From: an uncultured Spirochaetaceae bacterium
GTDB taxonomy: Bacteria; Spirochaetota; Spirochaetia; Treponematales; Treponemataceae
Reading direction: 5' to 3'
Assembly: GCA_902802305.1 (NCBI GenBank)
Contig: CADCLG010000001.1
Location: 1-64,000 of the forward strand
DNA length: 64,000 nt
The notes beneath the pieces are model-generated. The model ran no database searches and had not been told where the DNA came from. It worked only from the letters and a program-made list of their open reading frames with translations. Each line of letters begins with the position of its first letter. Position 1 is the first letter of the stretch. The position numbers were made by a program, and so were the translations under genes. Below are positions 47,978 to 57,202 of the stretch, piece after piece.

Positions 47978-48058
47978 GCAGTTTTGCTTTTGCAAGACTG
48001 CTGACAGTTAGCAGCGGTTAAAAACGTTTATTAAATAAAAAATAAACGCCGCTGCTAA
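47978..48058 (+). other. two strong hairpins between rpoC and rpsL
   Basis: GCAGTTTTGC/GCAAGACTGC (47978-48001) is a 10-bp stem with one wobble. TTAGCAGCGG/CCGCTGCTAA (48008-48058) is a perfect 10-bp stem that encloses CGTTTATT/AATAAACG. No T-tract follows either. The second ends exactly at the -35 box of the rpsL promoter, so it may be an RNA 3'-end/processing structure of rpoBC mRNA. Confidence 0.5.
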
Positions 48059-48134
48059 TTGACAATCTATACTTGAATTTTGTATATTTTTAAAACTATT
48101 TAAATTGTTATTTCTTCCGGGGTGCTGACCGGAA
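48059..48134 (+). promoter_or_regulatory. rpsL promoter and short leader hairpin
   Basis: TTGACA (48059-48064), 18 nt, TATATT (48083-48088) start a new transcript at about 48095. The leader has TTCCGG/CCGGAA (48115-48134), then ATAGGAG before the ATG. Confidence 0.65.
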
Positions 48135-48155
48135 ACAAAATAGGAGAATTAGGCA

Positions 48156-48530
48156 ATGCCTACAATAAATCAATTAATTCGTCAGGGTCGCAAATCTGCC
48201 GCAAACAGAACAAAAGCTCCCGCACTTGAGTCCTGCCCACAGAAACGCGGAGTTTGTACTCGTGTAATGACTCAGACACCTAAAAAGCCGAACTCAGCTT
48301 TAAGAAAGATTGCTCGTGTTCGTTTAAGTAATGGAATTGAAGTAACTGCATATATTCCAGGTATTGGACATAACTTGCAGGAACACTCAGTAGTATTAGT
48401 TCGTGGTGGTCGTGTAAAGGATCTTCCTGGTGTACGCTACCACATCATCCGCGGTACAAAAGATACACTTGGTGTAGAAGACCGCAAACGTGGCCGTTCA
48501 AAATACGGTGCTAAAAAACCAAAGGCTTAA
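48156..48530 (+). CDS. rpsL: 30S ribosomal protein S12
   Basis: S12 lies at the decoding centre. The 124-residue protein contains [19 protein letters not shown] and the loop [22 protein letters not shown]. The lysines at the two classic streptomycin-resistance positions are wild type. A TAGGAG ribosome binding site stands about 9 nt upstream, and rpsG starts 12 nt downstream. Confidence 0.98.
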   Translation: MPTINQLIRQGRKSAANRTKAPALESCPQKRGVCTRVMTQTPKKPNSALRKIARVRLSNGIEVTAYIPGIGHNLQEHSVVLVRGGRVKDLPGVRYHIIRGTKDTLGVEDRKRGRSKYGAKKPKA

Positions 48531-48542
48531 TGGAGGATTAGT

Positions 48543-49013
48543 ATGGGAAGACATAAGAAATCAATCGATCGTCCTTTAATGCCGGATGTAAAATACAACA
48601 GCAGACTTGTATCAAAATTTGTTTGCCGCATGATGCTTGATGGTAAAAAACAGACTTGTTTCAAGATTGTTTATCAGGCAATGGATAACTTAAAGGCAAA
48701 AACTGACAAGGATCCACTCGAAGTTTTCAATAAAGCTATTGAAAATGTAAAACCAATGGTTGAAGTTAAATCTCGACGTGTTGGTGGTGCAACTTATCAG
48801 GTTCCAATGGAAATTCGCGAAACTCGTCGTGAAGCTCTTGCAATGAGATGGATTATTGAAGCTGCAAGAAAGAGAAGTGGTCATGGTATGGCTGATACTT
48901 TGGCTTCTGAACTTTTGGATGCTTACAATAATACTGGTACAGCTTACAAGAAGCGCGAAGATGTTCATAAGATGGCAGAAGCAAACAAGGCTTTTGCTCA
49001 CTACCGCTGGTAG
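48543..49013 (+). CDS. rpsG: 30S ribosomal protein S7
   Basis: The 156-residue S7 nucleates assembly of the small-subunit head. Typical features are the N-terminal basic arm ([15 protein letters not shown]), the [24 protein letters not shown] beta-hairpin region and the C-terminal [16 protein letters not shown] terminator follows directly, so fusA is not part of this str cluster. Confidence 0.98.
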   Translation: MGRHKKSIDRPLMPDVKYNSRLVSKFVCRMMLDGKKQTCFKIVYQAMDNLKAKTDKDPLEVFNKAIENVKPMVEVKSRRVGGATYQVPMEIRETRREALAMRWIIEAARKRSGHGMADTLASELLDAYNNTGTAYKKREDVHKMAEANKAFAHYRW

Positions 49014-49038
49014 TTCATTTTATAAATCTTGTAGAAAG

Positions 49039-49070
49039 GGCGTTTGCGTTAATGTAAACGCCTTTTTTTT
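49039..49070 (+). terminator. intrinsic terminator of rpsL-rpsG
   Basis: GGCGTTT (49039-49045) and AAACGCC (49056-49062) form the stem, and eight T follow. It closes the rpsLG transcript. Confidence 0.92.
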
Positions 49071-49103
49071 ATTTTCTTAGGGCTCGTGAGCCCATGAAAA
49101 TAA
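49069..49103. repeat. REP-like palindrome after a terminator (copy 2)
   Basis: TTATTTTC/GAAAATAA encloses GGGCTC/GAGCCC with a 2-nt loop. The core at 49077-49095 matches 31602-31620 at 18 of 19 positions. It lies between the rpsG terminator and the GNAT-Nudix gene. Confidence 0.6.
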
Positions 49104-49128
49104 TAGTAATTACAAGGGAGATTATTTT

Positions 49129-50199
49129 ATGGAAAATATCACAATTCGAAATGCAGTAATCGAAGATGCCGAAGCTTTACTTCAGATTTATTCGCCTTAT
49201 GTTCGCGAAACTGCAATCTCCTTTGAATACGAAGTTCCATCTCTTCAGGAATTTACTGACCGTATTAAAGTAATTTCCAGTAAATTTCCGTATCTAGTCC
49301 TCTGTAAAAATGGAATCCCAATTGGTTATGCCTATGCCTCTACTTTTCATGCCCGTGCTGCCTACGACCGAAGTGTAGAACTTTCTATATATATTAAATC
49401 AGATTGCAGAGGGAATGGGTATGGAAAACTTTTGTATCAGAAACTTGAAGATGAATTAAAAAAGCGTGGATTTGCTGTTATGTATGCATGTATAGCTGCA
49501 ACTTCAAGAAATCCAGACAAATATCTAACCTCTGCAAGTATTCTTTTTCATGAAAAGATGGGATTTGAAAATGCCGGATATTTTAAAAACTGTGCCCAGA
49601 AGTTTGGCCTCTGGTATAATATTCTTTATATGCAGAAAAATCTTCTTGAAGAGTTTAGAGATGAAGAAAAGTCTTCTTGCAATCGAGAAGTTATAGATTT
49701 ATATGACAGTCAAAGACGCTTGACAGGAAAGACTGTTCCAAGAAATGCAGATGTGACAAAAAGTTTGCCTTATCGTTCTGTTGTGCATGTTTGTATATTT
49801 AATTCAAGAATGGAACTTTTAATTCAACAACGTTCGGATAATAAGCAGTCTGCTCCTTTGAAGTGGGATTTTTCTGCCAGTGGACAAGTTGTCGCCGGTG
49901 AAAGCAGTATAGAGGGGGCAATGCGTGAAGTCTACGAGGAACTTGGAATAAAACTTTCTATAACAGAAGCTCCTGCTTTAACAAAAGTATTCTTTAATGC
50001 CTTTAATGATTACTATATTATAAGAAAAGATTTAGATTTAAGCACACTTAACCTTCAGAAAAGTGAAGTAGCAGCTGTTAAGTGGGCTTCGCGCGAGCAG
50101 GTTCTTGCTCTTTATATGAAAAATCAATTCTTACCTTATGCAAAATCGCTTATTGAACTGATTTTTGATATAGGTGAGTATAAAGATGAAAAAAAATAA
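49129..50199 (+). CDS. GNAT acetyltransferase - Nudix hydrolase fusion protein
   Basis: The 356-residue protein joins two enzyme domains. Residues 1-175 resemble the phosphinothricin/methionine-sulfoximine N-acetyltransferase group of GNAT enzymes (ITIRNAVIEDAEALLQIYSPYV, SIYIKSDCRGNGYGKLLY with the acetyl-CoA loop, HEKMGFENAGYF). Residues about 195-345 form a Nudix domain with a complete Nudix box, GQVVAGESSIEGAMREVYEELGI. The Nudix part resembles isopentenyl-diphosphate isomerase-like/YfcD-type proteins. The natural substrates are unknown. It is inserted between rpsG and tuf, is not part of the classical str operon, and has a GGGAG ribosome binding site. No signs of mobility are seen nearby. 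Confidence 0.88.
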   Translation: MENITIRNAVIEDAEALLQIYSPYVRETAISFEYEVPSLQEFTDRIKVISSKFPYLVLCKNGIPIGYAYASTFHARAAYDRSVELSIYIKSDCRGNGYGKLLYQKLEDELKKRGFAVMYACIAATSRNPDKYLTSASILFHEKMGFENAGYFKNCAQKFGLWYNILYMQKNLLEEFRDEEKSSCNREVIDLYDSQRRLTGKTVPRNADVTKSLPYRSVVHVCIFNSRMELLIQQRSDNKQSAPLKWDFSASGQVVAGESSIEGAMREVYEELGIKLSITEAPALTKVFFNAFNDYYIIRKDLDLSTLNLQKSEVAAVKWASREQVLALYMKNQFLPYAKSLIELIFDIGEYKDEKK

Positions 50200-50219
50200 A
50201 AAAATAAAAGTTTCACCTA

Positions 50220-50248
50220 TTGCCTAAAGTTTTAAAAAATTATATAAA
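50220..50248 (+). promoter_or_regulatory. promoter of the tuf leader RNA
   Basis: TTGCCT (50220-50225), 17 nt, TATAAA (50243-50248). A second TATAAT begins right after, at 50249. The start would be near 50255. Confidence 0.5.
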
Positions 50249-50254
50249 TATAAT

Positions 50255-50701
50255 ACTGCACTCTGAATAAAGGGTGTATTATCTGTATTTATGCAGATTT
50301 GGGTTCTTTGAGAAGACAGGCGGATTTATTCCGGTGCGACCGTAAAGTTAATCATAAATGATTTTCAGGGAGGCGGCCCATTATTATAGTAAATTATTAC
50401 CGTTGGTAATGATTATATAACAACTTGATTTTGGGTTTCTGTCAGCCGTAAGGTAAAACTCGAAATACCAAACCAGGTTGTCAAATTGTTAGAGATGACG
50501 ATAGGTGGTTACGGGTTTGATTCATTCCGAAATTATGGAATGAAAATGTAAAATCTTATCTGTTTTCCAATCAATCGTCTTTAATAACAGCAAATATTGT
50601 GTATGCGAATATAAGTTTTCTTAGTGAAGAAGGTTTATATTCTGGTTTAAAGTGCAACACATAAAAATAAGTATGCCGGAGAAATAGGTTCCGGCAAGGA
50701 G
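50255..50701 (+). ncRNA. long structured tuf leader or independent ncRNA
   Basis: No reading frame fills this interval of about 450 nt. It has a series of hairpins: AATCAT/ATGATT (50350-50363) and a 10-bp stem AATTATTACC/GGTAATGATT (50392-50414). A nested set follows, TAACAACTTGA with TCAAATTGTTA (50418-50491), enclosing GGTTT/AAACC and GGTA/TACC. Then come a perfect 8-bp TTCATTCC/GGAATGAA (50521-50544) and TGCCGGA/TCCGGCA (50674-50696) abutting the tuf ribosome binding site. I do not recognise RNase P RNA, tmRNA, 6S RNA or a known riboswitch core. It may control EF-Tu expression. Confidence 0.5.
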
Positions 50702-50707
50702 AAAAAC

Positions 50708-51892
50708 ATGGCAAAGGAGAAGTTCGTTAGAACCAAACCTCACATGAACGTTGGTACCATTGGTCACGTAGACCACGGTAAGACTACACTTTCTGCTGCT
50801 ATCACTTCATATTGTGCAAATAAATATGGTGATAAAGCTCTCAAGTACGACGAAATTGATAACGCTCCAGAAGAGAAGGAACGTGGTATTACAATCAACA
50901 CTCGTCACTTGGAATATCAGTCAGACAAACGTCACTATGCACATATCGACTGTCCGGGACATGCTGACTATATTAAGAACATGATTACTGGTGCTGCACA
51001 GATGGATGGTTCTATCCTCGTAGTATCTGCTCCAGACTCAGTTATGCCACAGACTCGCGAACACTTGTTGCTTGCTCGTCAGGTAGGTGTACCAAAGATT
51101 ATTGTTTTCTTAAACAAAGTAGACCAGATGGATGATCCAGATCTTCTCGAACTCGTAGTAGAAGAAGTAAAAGATACTCTTAAGGAATATGGTTTCTCTG
51201 AAGATACACCAATCATTAAGGGATCTGCATTCAAGGCTTTGAATGACCCAACTCCAGAAAACACAGCTTGTATCGAAGAACTTCTCCAGGCTATGGATAC
51301 ATGGTTCGATGATCCAATCCGTGATGATCAGAAACCATTCTTGATGCCAATTGAAGATATTTTCACAATTTCAGGACGTGGTACTGTAGTTACAGGTAAG
51401 ATTGAACGCGGTGTTGTAAATATGAACGACCCAGTAGAAATCGTTGGTATTAAACCAACAGCTTCTTCAACTGTAACTGGTATTGAAATGTTCCAGAAGA
51501 CTCTTGATCAGGGTATGGCTGGTGATAACGTAGGTATCCTCCTCCGTGGTGTTGAAAAGAAAGATGTTGAACGCGGACAGGTTCTTGCTAAACCAGGTAG
51601 CATCACTCCACATACAAAGTTCGAAGCTCAGATTTACGTTCTTTCAAAGGAAGAAGGTGGACGTCACTCTCCATTCTTCTCTGGATACAGACCACAGTTC
51701 TACTTCCGTACAACAGATATCACAGGTACTATTGAATTGGAAGCTGGTACAGACATGGTTAAACCAGGTGACAATGTTAAAGTAATTGGTGAACTTATTC
51801 ACCCAATTGCTATGGACGAAGGACTTAAACTTGCTATCCGTGAAGGCGGTCACACAATCGCTTCAGGTCAGGTTGTAAAAATTATTCAGTAG
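50708..51892 (+). CDS. tuf: elongation factor Tu
   Basis: The 394-residue GTPase delivers aminoacyl-tRNA to the ribosome. It has the P-loop GHVDHGKT near residue 19, RGITI in switch [13 protein letters not shown] in switch II and NKVDQMDD as guanine-specificity motif. The domain 2-3 stretch [14 protein letters not shown] and the C-terminal [23 protein letters not shown] are intact. An AAGGAG ribosome binding site lies just behind a leader hairpin. rpsJ starts 67 nt downstream. Confidence 0.98.
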   Translation: MAKEKFVRTKPHMNVGTIGHVDHGKTTLSAAITSYCANKYGDKALKYDEIDNAPEEKERGITINTRHLEYQSDKRHYAHIDCPGHADYIKNMITGAAQMDGSILVVSAPDSVMPQTREHLLLARQVGVPKIIVFLNKVDQMDDPDLLELVVEEVKDTLKEYGFSEDTPIIKGSAFKALNDPTPENTACIEELLQAMDTWFDDPIRDDQKPFLMPIEDIFTISGRGTVVTGKIERGVVNMNDPVEIVGIKPTASSTVTGIEMFQKTLDQGMAGDNVGILLRGVEKKDVERGQVLAKPGSITPHTKFEAQIYVLSKEEGGRHSPFFSGYRPQFYFRTTDITGTIELEAGTDMVKPGDNVKVIGELIHPIAMDEGLKLAIREGGHTIASGQVVKIIQ

Positions 51893-51959
51893 TTTTTAGC
51901 TTTCAGACGAAGGGACTGAGAAATCAGTCCTTTCGTTGTTGAAAAGGAGTAAAATAAAA

Positions 51960-52268
51960 ATGGCAAATGGAAAAATCCGAGTCAGACTTCGTGCATTTGA
52001 TGTAGAGCTGATCGACCAAAGTGCTAAATCCATTGTGCAGACTGTTCAGAAAGCAGGGGCAAAAGTTTCAGGACCTATCCCTCTTCCAACAAGAATTAAC
52101 AAAATTACAGTTTTGCGTTCACCTCACGTTAATAAAAAGTCACGTGAACAGTTTGAAATGAGAACCCATAAACGTCTTATTGACATTATTAATCCTTCAC
52201 AGGATGTTATGGATTCTTTAATGAAATTAGAACTTCCTGCTGGCGTTGATGTAGTTATTACACAATAA
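51960..52268 (+). CDS. rpsJ: 30S ribosomal protein S10
   Basis: The 102-residue S10 (NusE) works in the small-subunit head and in NusG/NusB antitermination. It starts at the ATG at 51960, with AAAAGGAG 10 nt upstream, giving [19 protein letters not shown]. An earlier in-frame ATG at 51936 has no ribosome binding site. The block [35 protein letters not shown] is typical. It opens the S10 cluster. Confidence 0.97.
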   Translation: MANGKIRVRLRAFDVELIDQSAKSIVQTVQKAGAKVSGPIPLPTRINKITVLRSPHVNKKSREQFEMRTHKRLIDIINPSQDVMDSLMKLELPAGVDVVITQ

Positions 52269-52296
52269 CCAAATATCACTCAGTAGAAGAATAAAA

Positions 52297-52398
52297 CAGA
52301 ATCGTAAGATTTTGTAAAAAATGGGGTACGGTCCCATGGATCGGGATGGCGGCCTAAGTTATTTTTAAGGGAGTGCTTGTTATAATGACAATCATCCC
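52297..52398 (+). promoter_or_regulatory. structured spacer with extended -10 promoter before rplC
   Basis: ACAGAATC/GATTTTGT (52297-52316), ATGGG/CCCAT (52321-52337) and GGGATG/CATCCC (52343-52398) are nested hairpins. An extended -10 element TGTTATAAT (52378-52386) lies inside the last, without a good -35. The 148-nt spacer may hold ribosomal-protein autoregulation (L4-like) or an internal promoter. Confidence 0.4.
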
Positions 52399-52416
52399 AA
52401 ATAGGAGAATATCAGA

Positions 52417-53037
52417 ATGAAAGGTCTGATTGCTAAGAAAGTTGGCATGACACAACTTTTCGATGAAAGCGGAAATCTGACACCAGTAACCGTGATCCAA
52501 GTCGAACCAAATGTTGTTGTTGCCAAAAAAACAAAGGAAAATTGCGGTTATGATGCAGTTGTTCTTGGTTTAGAAGATATCAAAGCTTCTAAAGCAAACA
52601 AAGCATATGCCGGACAATTCCCAGAAAACATCAATCCAAAGCGTCACTTGAAAGAGTTCCGCAATTACGAAAAAGAAGTAAATGTTGGTGATGTTATTGG
52701 TCTTGAACTCTTTGACGGAACTCGCTTCCTTGATGTTACAGCAACATCAAAAGGTAAAGGATTCCAGGGTGTAATGAAGAGATGGGGATTCCATGGTGGA
52801 CGTGCTACACATGGTTCTAAGTTCCATCGAGAGCCGGGTGGTACAGGTGAATGTACAACTCCAGGTCACTCATTCAAAAACATTAAATTACCTGGTCACA
52901 TGGGATTCAGAAGAGTTACTATTCAGAATTTGAAAATCGTCAAAGTTGATCCTGAACTGAAAGTAATTATGGTTCGCGGGGCTGTTCCTGGGAATAAAGG
53001 CTGTACGTTGATTGTTAAATCAGCAGTAAAGAAATAA
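52417..53037 (+). CDS. rplC: 50S ribosomal protein L3
   Basis: The 206-residue L3 reaches toward the peptidyl-transferase centre. It starts MKGLIAKKVGMTQLFDESG and has the conserved RWGFHGGRATHGSKFHREPG loop region and GHMGFRRVTIQNLKIV. A TAGGAG ribosome binding site precedes the ATG, and rplD follows after 18 nt. Confidence 0.98.
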   Translation: MKGLIAKKVGMTQLFDESGNLTPVTVIQVEPNVVVAKKTKENCGYDAVVLGLEDIKASKANKAYAGQFPENINPKRHLKEFRNYEKEVNVGDVIGLELFDGTRFLDVTATSKGKGFQGVMKRWGFHGGRATHGSKFHREPGGTGECTTPGHSFKNIKLPGHMGFRRVTIQNLKIVKVDPELKVIMVRGAVPGNKGCTLIVKSAVKK

Positions 53038-53055
53038 CGGCAGGAGATGATAAGT

Positions 53056-53691
53056 ATGGATAAGAAAGTCTATTCAGTCGATGGTAAAGAGCTGCGTACA
53101 ATCACTCTTGATGATAACGTATTCGGTCTCCCAGTAAATGATGATGTAATTTATTACGCCATTACAAATGAATTGGCAAACAGACGTGTTGGTACTGCAT
53201 GTACAAAAACTCGTTCCGAAGTTCATGGTTCTAACAATAAACCATATAAACAGAAGGGAACTGGTAATGCACGTCGTGGTGATAAAAAGTCTCCAATTAC
53301 AGTAGGTGGCGGTACAATCTTTGGACCAAAACCAAGAGATTTCAGTTATTCAATCCCTAAGAAAGCAAAAAGATTGGCTATGAAGTCAATTTTGAGCGCT
53401 CATGCACAGGGTGACAGATTAACTGTAGTGGAAGATTTTACTATCGAAAGTGGAAAAACAAAGGATTTAGTAAAAATCCTTAATAACTTTGCAAAAGATG
53501 AAAGAACTGTACTGATTTTGAAAGACGATGATAAGATGATTAAGAGGGCTGCAAGAAATATCCCTAACTTAACATTCCTTACATATAACCGTCTTGAAGC
53601 TCATGATTTGTACTACGGAAGAAAAGTAATTGCATTGGAAAGTGCAGTTAAAAATCTTTCAGAGTTCTATGCAGATAAGGAGGCTAAATAA
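53056..53691 (+). CDS. rplD: 50S ribosomal protein L4
   Basis: The 211-residue L4 lines the exit tunnel. The conserved loop reads [24 protein letters not shown] choose the ATG at 53056 because CAGGAG abuts the alternative ATG at 53047 too closely, whereas it lies 9 nt before 53056. The stop overlaps the rplW start by one base (TAATG). Confidence 0.96.
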   Translation: MDKKVYSVDGKELRTITLDDNVFGLPVNDDVIYYAITNELANRRVGTACTKTRSEVHGSNNKPYKQKGTGNARRGDKKSPITVGGGTIFGPKPRDFSYSIPKKAKRLAMKSILSAHAQGDRLTVVEDFTIESGKTKDLVKILNNFAKDERTVLILKDDDKMIKRAARNIPNLTFLTYNRLEAHDLYYGRKVIALESAVKNLSEFYADKEAK

Positions 53692-53975
53692 TGAATTACG
53701 AAGATATTCTTATTAAGCCTGTTGTTTCTGAAAAGGCAAGTACATTACGCGAACAGAATAAATATGTGTTTGTAGTTCATTCTGATGCAACTAAAACTCA
53801 GATTAAAGACGCTGTGTCTAAATTGTTCAAAGTAAAGGTAATTGGTTGCACAACAATGAATGTGCTTGGAAAAATGAAACGACTTCGTGGTAAACCAGGT
53901 CGTACAGCATCTTACAAAAAAGCAATTGTTCGTCTTGCAGAAGGTGAAACAATTTCAGCTTTTGAAGGTGTATAA
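53691..53975 (+). CDS. rplW: 50S ribosomal protein L23
   Basis: The 94-residue L23 forms the docking site for trigger factor and SRP at the tunnel exit. KPVVSEKASTLREQNKYVFVV near the N-terminus and the loop MKRLRGKPGRTASYKKAIV are diagnostic. It overlaps rplD by one base and is followed by rplB after 28 nt. Confidence 0.97.
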   Translation: MNYEDILIKPVVSEKASTLREQNKYVFVVHSDATKTQIKDAVSKLFKVKVIGCTTMNVLGKMKRLRGKPGRTASYKKAIVRLAEGETISAFEGV

Positions 53976-54003
53976 GACCGGTATAAATTAAGGGGATAAA
54001 GAA

Positions 54004-54831
54004 ATGGCTCTTAAAGTATATAAGCCAATGACGCCAGGTACACGTGGACGTGTAGATTTGCGTCGTGATGAACTGACAGCTAATAGACCCGAAAAAACAT
54101 TAGTGTCAGGTAAGAAGTCGAACGGTGGTCGTGGTGCTGGTGGACGTATTTCTGTACGTCATCAGGGTGGCGGACACAAGAGACTTTATCGTGATATAGA
54201 TTTCAAACGTGATAAGCACGGTATTCCTGGAACCGTAAAAACAATTGAATACGATCCAAACAGAAGTGCTAATATTGCTTTGATTTATTATGCAGATGGT
54301 GATAAACGTTATATCATCGCTCCAAAAGGTTTGCAGGTTGGTCAGAAAATTATGTCTGGCGAAAATGCAGCTCCAACTGTTGGAAATGCACTTCCTCTGA
54401 ATGCTATTCCAGTTGGTTTTACAATTCATAACATTGAATTGACACTTGGTCAGGGTGGACAGCTTGTTCGTTCTGCTGGTGCCAGTGCAATGATTGCAGG
54501 TCGCGAAGGTGATTATGTTATCGTTCGCTTACCTTCAAGTGAAATGAGAAAGATTAACGGCAGATGTTACGCAACAGTCGGTGTTGTCGGAAACGAAGAA
54601 CACATGAATGTTAAGCTTGGAAAAGCTGGTCACAAACGCTGGATGGGTATCAGACCTACTGTTCGTGGTATGGCAATGAACCCTGTAGATCATCCACTTG
54701 GTGGTGGTGAGGGTGCTGGTAAAGGACGTAACCCAGTTACTCCTTGGGGACAGCCTTGTAAGGGCTACCAGACACGCAACAAGAGAAAGACATCTAGCAA
54801 CTTTATTGTTAGTCGTCGTAAGAAGAAGTAG
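54004..54831 (+). CDS. rplB: 50S ribosomal protein L2
   Basis: The 275-residue L2 is required for subunit joining and peptidyl transfer. It contains [21 protein letters not shown] and the conserved C-terminal motif around [25 protein letters not shown], with the universally conserved histidine in that loop. Length is normal. Confidence 0.98.
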   Translation: MALKVYKPMTPGTRGRVDLRRDELTANRPEKTLVSGKKSNGGRGAGGRISVRHQGGGHKRLYRDIDFKRDKHGIPGTVKTIEYDPNRSANIALIYYADGDKRYIIAPKGLQVGQKIMSGENAAPTVGNALPLNAIPVGFTIHNIELTLGQGGQLVRSAGASAMIAGREGDYVIVRLPSSEMRKINGRCYATVGVVGNEEHMNVKLGKAGHKRWMGIRPTVRGMAMNPVDHPLGGGEGAGKGRNPVTPWGQPCKGYQTRNKRKTSSNFIVSRRKKK

Positions 54832-54848
54832 TTGCAGAGGAGATAATC

Positions 54849-55130
54849 GTGTCAAGATCTGTTAAGAAAGGACCTTTTGTAGAAAAATCACTTTACAAAA
54901 AGGTTCAGGCAATGAATAAAGAAGCAGACAAGAAGATGATTAAAACATATTCTCGCTGCTCAACAATTATCCCAGAAATGGTAGGTAATACTATTTCTGT
55001 TTACAATGGTAAATCATGGATTCCAGTGTACATTACAGAAAACTTAGTCGGACATAAGCTCGGCGAGTTTGCTCCAACACGTACATATCATGGCCATGGT
55101 GGTTCAGACAAAACTGCCTCAAAAGGCTAA
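54849..55130 (+). CDS. rpsS: 30S ribosomal protein S19
   Basis: The 93-residue S19 starts with GTG (54849), giving [15 protein letters not shown], with AGGAG 7 nt upstream. The C-terminal half has [32 protein letters not shown], typical of the family. It binds with S13 near the A-site finger. Confidence 0.97.
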   Translation: MSRSVKKGPFVEKSLYKKVQAMNKEADKKMIKTYSRCSTIIPEMVGNTISVYNGKSWIPVYITENLVGHKLGEFAPTRTYHGHGGSDKTASKG

Positions 55131-55146
55131 TAAATAGGTGGATATT

Positions 55147-55503
55147 ATGGCTGAGAAAAAAGGTTATGTAGCCACTACTAAGTTCCTGATTGCTTCTCCA
55201 ACTAAGGTTCGCCCAGTTGCAAAAGTAATTAATCAGAAGTCTTATTCAGAAGCTATGGCAATTCTTGCTAATATGCCTCAAAAGGGAGCTAAATTAATTA
55301 GTGCTACTTTGAAATCTGCTGCATCTAATGCTCTCAATCTGAATACTAAGTTAGATGAAGATATGCTCTATGTTAAAGAAATCAGAATTGACGAAGGTCC
55401 AAGACTGAAGAGAGTATGGTTCCGTGCACGTGGTCGTGCAGATCAGCTCCTTAAACGTATGTGTCATATTACCGTCATCGTTGACGAGAAGGCGGGGGAA
55501 TAA
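55147..55503 (+). CDS. rplV: 50S ribosomal protein L22
   Basis: The 118-residue L22 has a long beta-hairpin that reaches the tunnel constriction. The hairpin region [23 protein letters not shown] is intact. The ATG at 55147 has AGGTGG upstream; an ATG nine bases earlier is less well placed. rpsC begins 3 nt after the stop. Confidence 0.95.
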   Translation: MAEKKGYVATTKFLIASPTKVRPVAKVINQKSYSEAMAILANMPQKGAKLISATLKSAASNALNLNTKLDEDMLYVKEIRIDEGPRLKRVWFRARGRADQLLKRMCHITVIVDEKAGE

Positions 55504-55506
55504 AAA

Positions 55507-56253
55507 GTGGGACAGAAAGTAAATCCTATTGGTTTACGCCTTGGTGTAAACAAAACATGGCAGTCACGATGGTATGCAGATCCTCGTGAATATGCAGATT
55601 TAGTTTTGGAAGATTTGAAAATCAGAAAAATGATTTCAGAAATTCCTGAATGTAAAAATGCTGATATAGCTGAAATTGAAATTGTACGCCATCCACAGCG
55701 CGTTACAATTGTAATTCATACAGCTCGCCCAGGCGTTATTATTGGTGTTAAAGGTGCATCTATCGAAAAGATAAGTGCTGATATTCAGAAACAGCTTACA
55801 AAGAAAGTTCAGATTAAGATTAAGGAAATTAAACGTGGTGATTTAAATGCTACTTTAATTGCTCAGAATATTGGTCGTCAGCTTTCTGGTCGTGGTTCAT
55901 TCCGCAAGGCTATGAAACAGGCTGTAAGCAATGCTATGAGAGCAGGTGCACAGGGTATTAAAGTTCGTCTTAGTGGTCGTCTTGGCGGTGCTGATATGAG
56001 CCGTACAGAAGAACACAAGGAAGGAAGAGTACCTCTTCATACTCTTCGTGCTGATATCGACTATGGTACATACGCAGCTTCTACAACATACGGAAAGATT
56101 GGTGTAAAAGTTTGGGTTTATAACGGTATGAACTATGGCGTAGAGCACAATGAAGATGCAGGCCAGCTTGTAAAAAAGCCAAGACGCAATGCACGTCCGG
56201 CAAATACAGACAAGGCTGATGGTGCTGATTCTTCTAAAAAGGCAAGGAGTTAG
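55507..56253 (+). CDS. rpsC: 30S ribosomal protein S3
   Basis: The 248-residue S3 starts with GTG. It has the N-terminal domain ([25 protein letters not shown]), the KH domain with [16 protein letters not shown], and the C-terminal domain ([30 protein letters not shown]). A polar tail rich in Ala, Asp and Lys extends beyond the usual end. S3 is part of the mRNA entry channel and helicase site. Confidence 0.98.
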   Translation: MGQKVNPIGLRLGVNKTWQSRWYADPREYADLVLEDLKIRKMISEIPECKNADIAEIEIVRHPQRVTIVIHTARPGVIIGVKGASIEKISADIQKQLTKKVQIKIKEIKRGDLNATLIAQNIGRQLSGRGSFRKAMKQAVSNAMRAGAQGIKVRLSGRLGGADMSRTEEHKEGRVPLHTLRADIDYGTYAASTTYGKIGVKVWVYNGMNYGVEHNEDAGQLVKKPRRNARPANTDKADGADSSKKARS

Positions 56254-56256
56254 TAT

Positions 56257-56676
56257 ATGCCATTAAGTCCAAAAAGAGTAATTCACCGAAAGGTTCAACG
56301 AGGACGTGAAAAAGGCTTCGCAACTCGTGATAATAATATCGACTTCGGAGACATTGCATTGGTAGCAATGGAACCAACATGGTTGGATGCTAAAGTTATT
56401 GAAGCAGCCCGTGTTGCTATCAACCGTAAATTGGAACGAAAGGGTCAGGTTTGGATTCGTATTTTCCCGGACAAACCTATTACAAAGAAACCTGCCGAAG
56501 TTCGAATGGGTAAGGGTAAAGGTGCTCCAGATCACTGGGCAGCTGTTATCAAACCAGGAATGATTTTGTTTGAAATTGGTGGAGTTGACTTGAAAGTTGC
56601 TCACCGAGCTTTGGAACTTGCAAGTGATAAACTTCCAGTTTTGACAAAAATAGCATATAAGCCAACACAGGACTAG
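56257..56676 (+). CDS. rplP: 50S ribosomal protein L16
   Basis: The 139-residue L16 supports A-site tRNA accommodation. It begins [20 protein letters not shown] and contains [38 protein letters not shown], which includes the arginine-rich loop. Spacing to rpsC (3 nt) and rpmC (10 nt) fits one polycistronic message. Confidence 0.97.
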   Translation: MPLSPKRVIHRKVQRGREKGFATRDNNIDFGDIALVAMEPTWLDAKVIEAARVAINRKLERKGQVWIRIFPDKPITKKPAEVRMGKGKGAPDHWAAVIKPGMILFEIGGVDLKVAHRALELASDKLPVLTKIAYKPTQD

Positions 56677-56686
56677 GAGGAATAAG

Positions 56687-56899
56687 ATGGCTGATTCAAA
56701 GAAAAAGAATGACAAAGAACTGTCTTATAATGAACTGGTTGCAAAACGTGATGAGCTTAAAAAGGAATACATGGATCTCCGTTTCAAAATGGTAATTTCT
56801 CATGTAGATAACCCAATGCAGAAACGTACAATGCGTCGCGAAATCGCACGTCTTAATACGTTTATTAGCCAGAAAGAAAAAGCTGGCGAGAATAAGTAG
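56687..56899 (+). CDS. rpmC: 50S ribosomal protein L29
   Basis: The 70-residue, mostly helical L29 sits beside the tunnel exit. It has SYNELVAKRDELKKEYMDLRFKM and the RREIARLNTFISQKE segment. The N-terminus is a few residues longer and more charged (MADSKKKNDKE) than in most bacteria. GGAGG stands 7 nt upstream. Confidence 0.96.
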   Translation: MADSKKKNDKELSYNELVAKRDELKKEYMDLRFKMVISHVDNPMQKRTMRREIARLNTFISQKEKAGENK

Positions 56900-56909
56900 G
56901 AGCTGAACC

Positions 56910-57185
56910 GTGGAAGAGAATGCTGTTCAGACTGTAAAGCCTACAAAAAGATCTTTTGTTGGAATCGTAGAAAGCGAAAAAATGGATAAAACCATCGTTG
57001 TAAAGATCACAACAAAAAAGATGGATAGACTTTACAAGAAATATGTAACTAGAACAAAGAAATACATGGCTCATGATGAAAATAATGATGCTCATGAAGG
57101 CGATACAGTTCGTATAGTTGAATGTAGACCTCTCAGCAAGAATAAGTGCTGGAGACTTGCAGAAATCATCGAACGTGCTAAATAA
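56910..57185 (+). CDS. rpsQ: 30S ribosomal protein S17
   Basis: The 91-residue S17 starts with GTG at 56910. After an 11-residue extension it shows the OB-fold core [21 protein letters not shown], then [29 protein letters not shown]. It binds 16S helix 11 early in assembly. GGAG lies 7 nt upstream. Confidence 0.97.
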   Translation: MEENAVQTVKPTKRSFVGIVESEKMDKTIVVKITTKKMDRLYKKYVTRTKKYMAHDENNDAHEGDTVRIVECRPLSKNKCWRLAEIIERAK

Positions 57186-57202
57186 GGCGAGGAGTTAAGA
57201 AT

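Noticed and set aside
50255-50701. RNase P RNA, tmRNA, cobalamin riboswitch or group I intron
   Set aside because: I looked for their conserved cores (GAAAGUCC/ACAGAAA, tRNA-like ends with tag frame, GCCACUG box, intron guanosine site) and did not find them.
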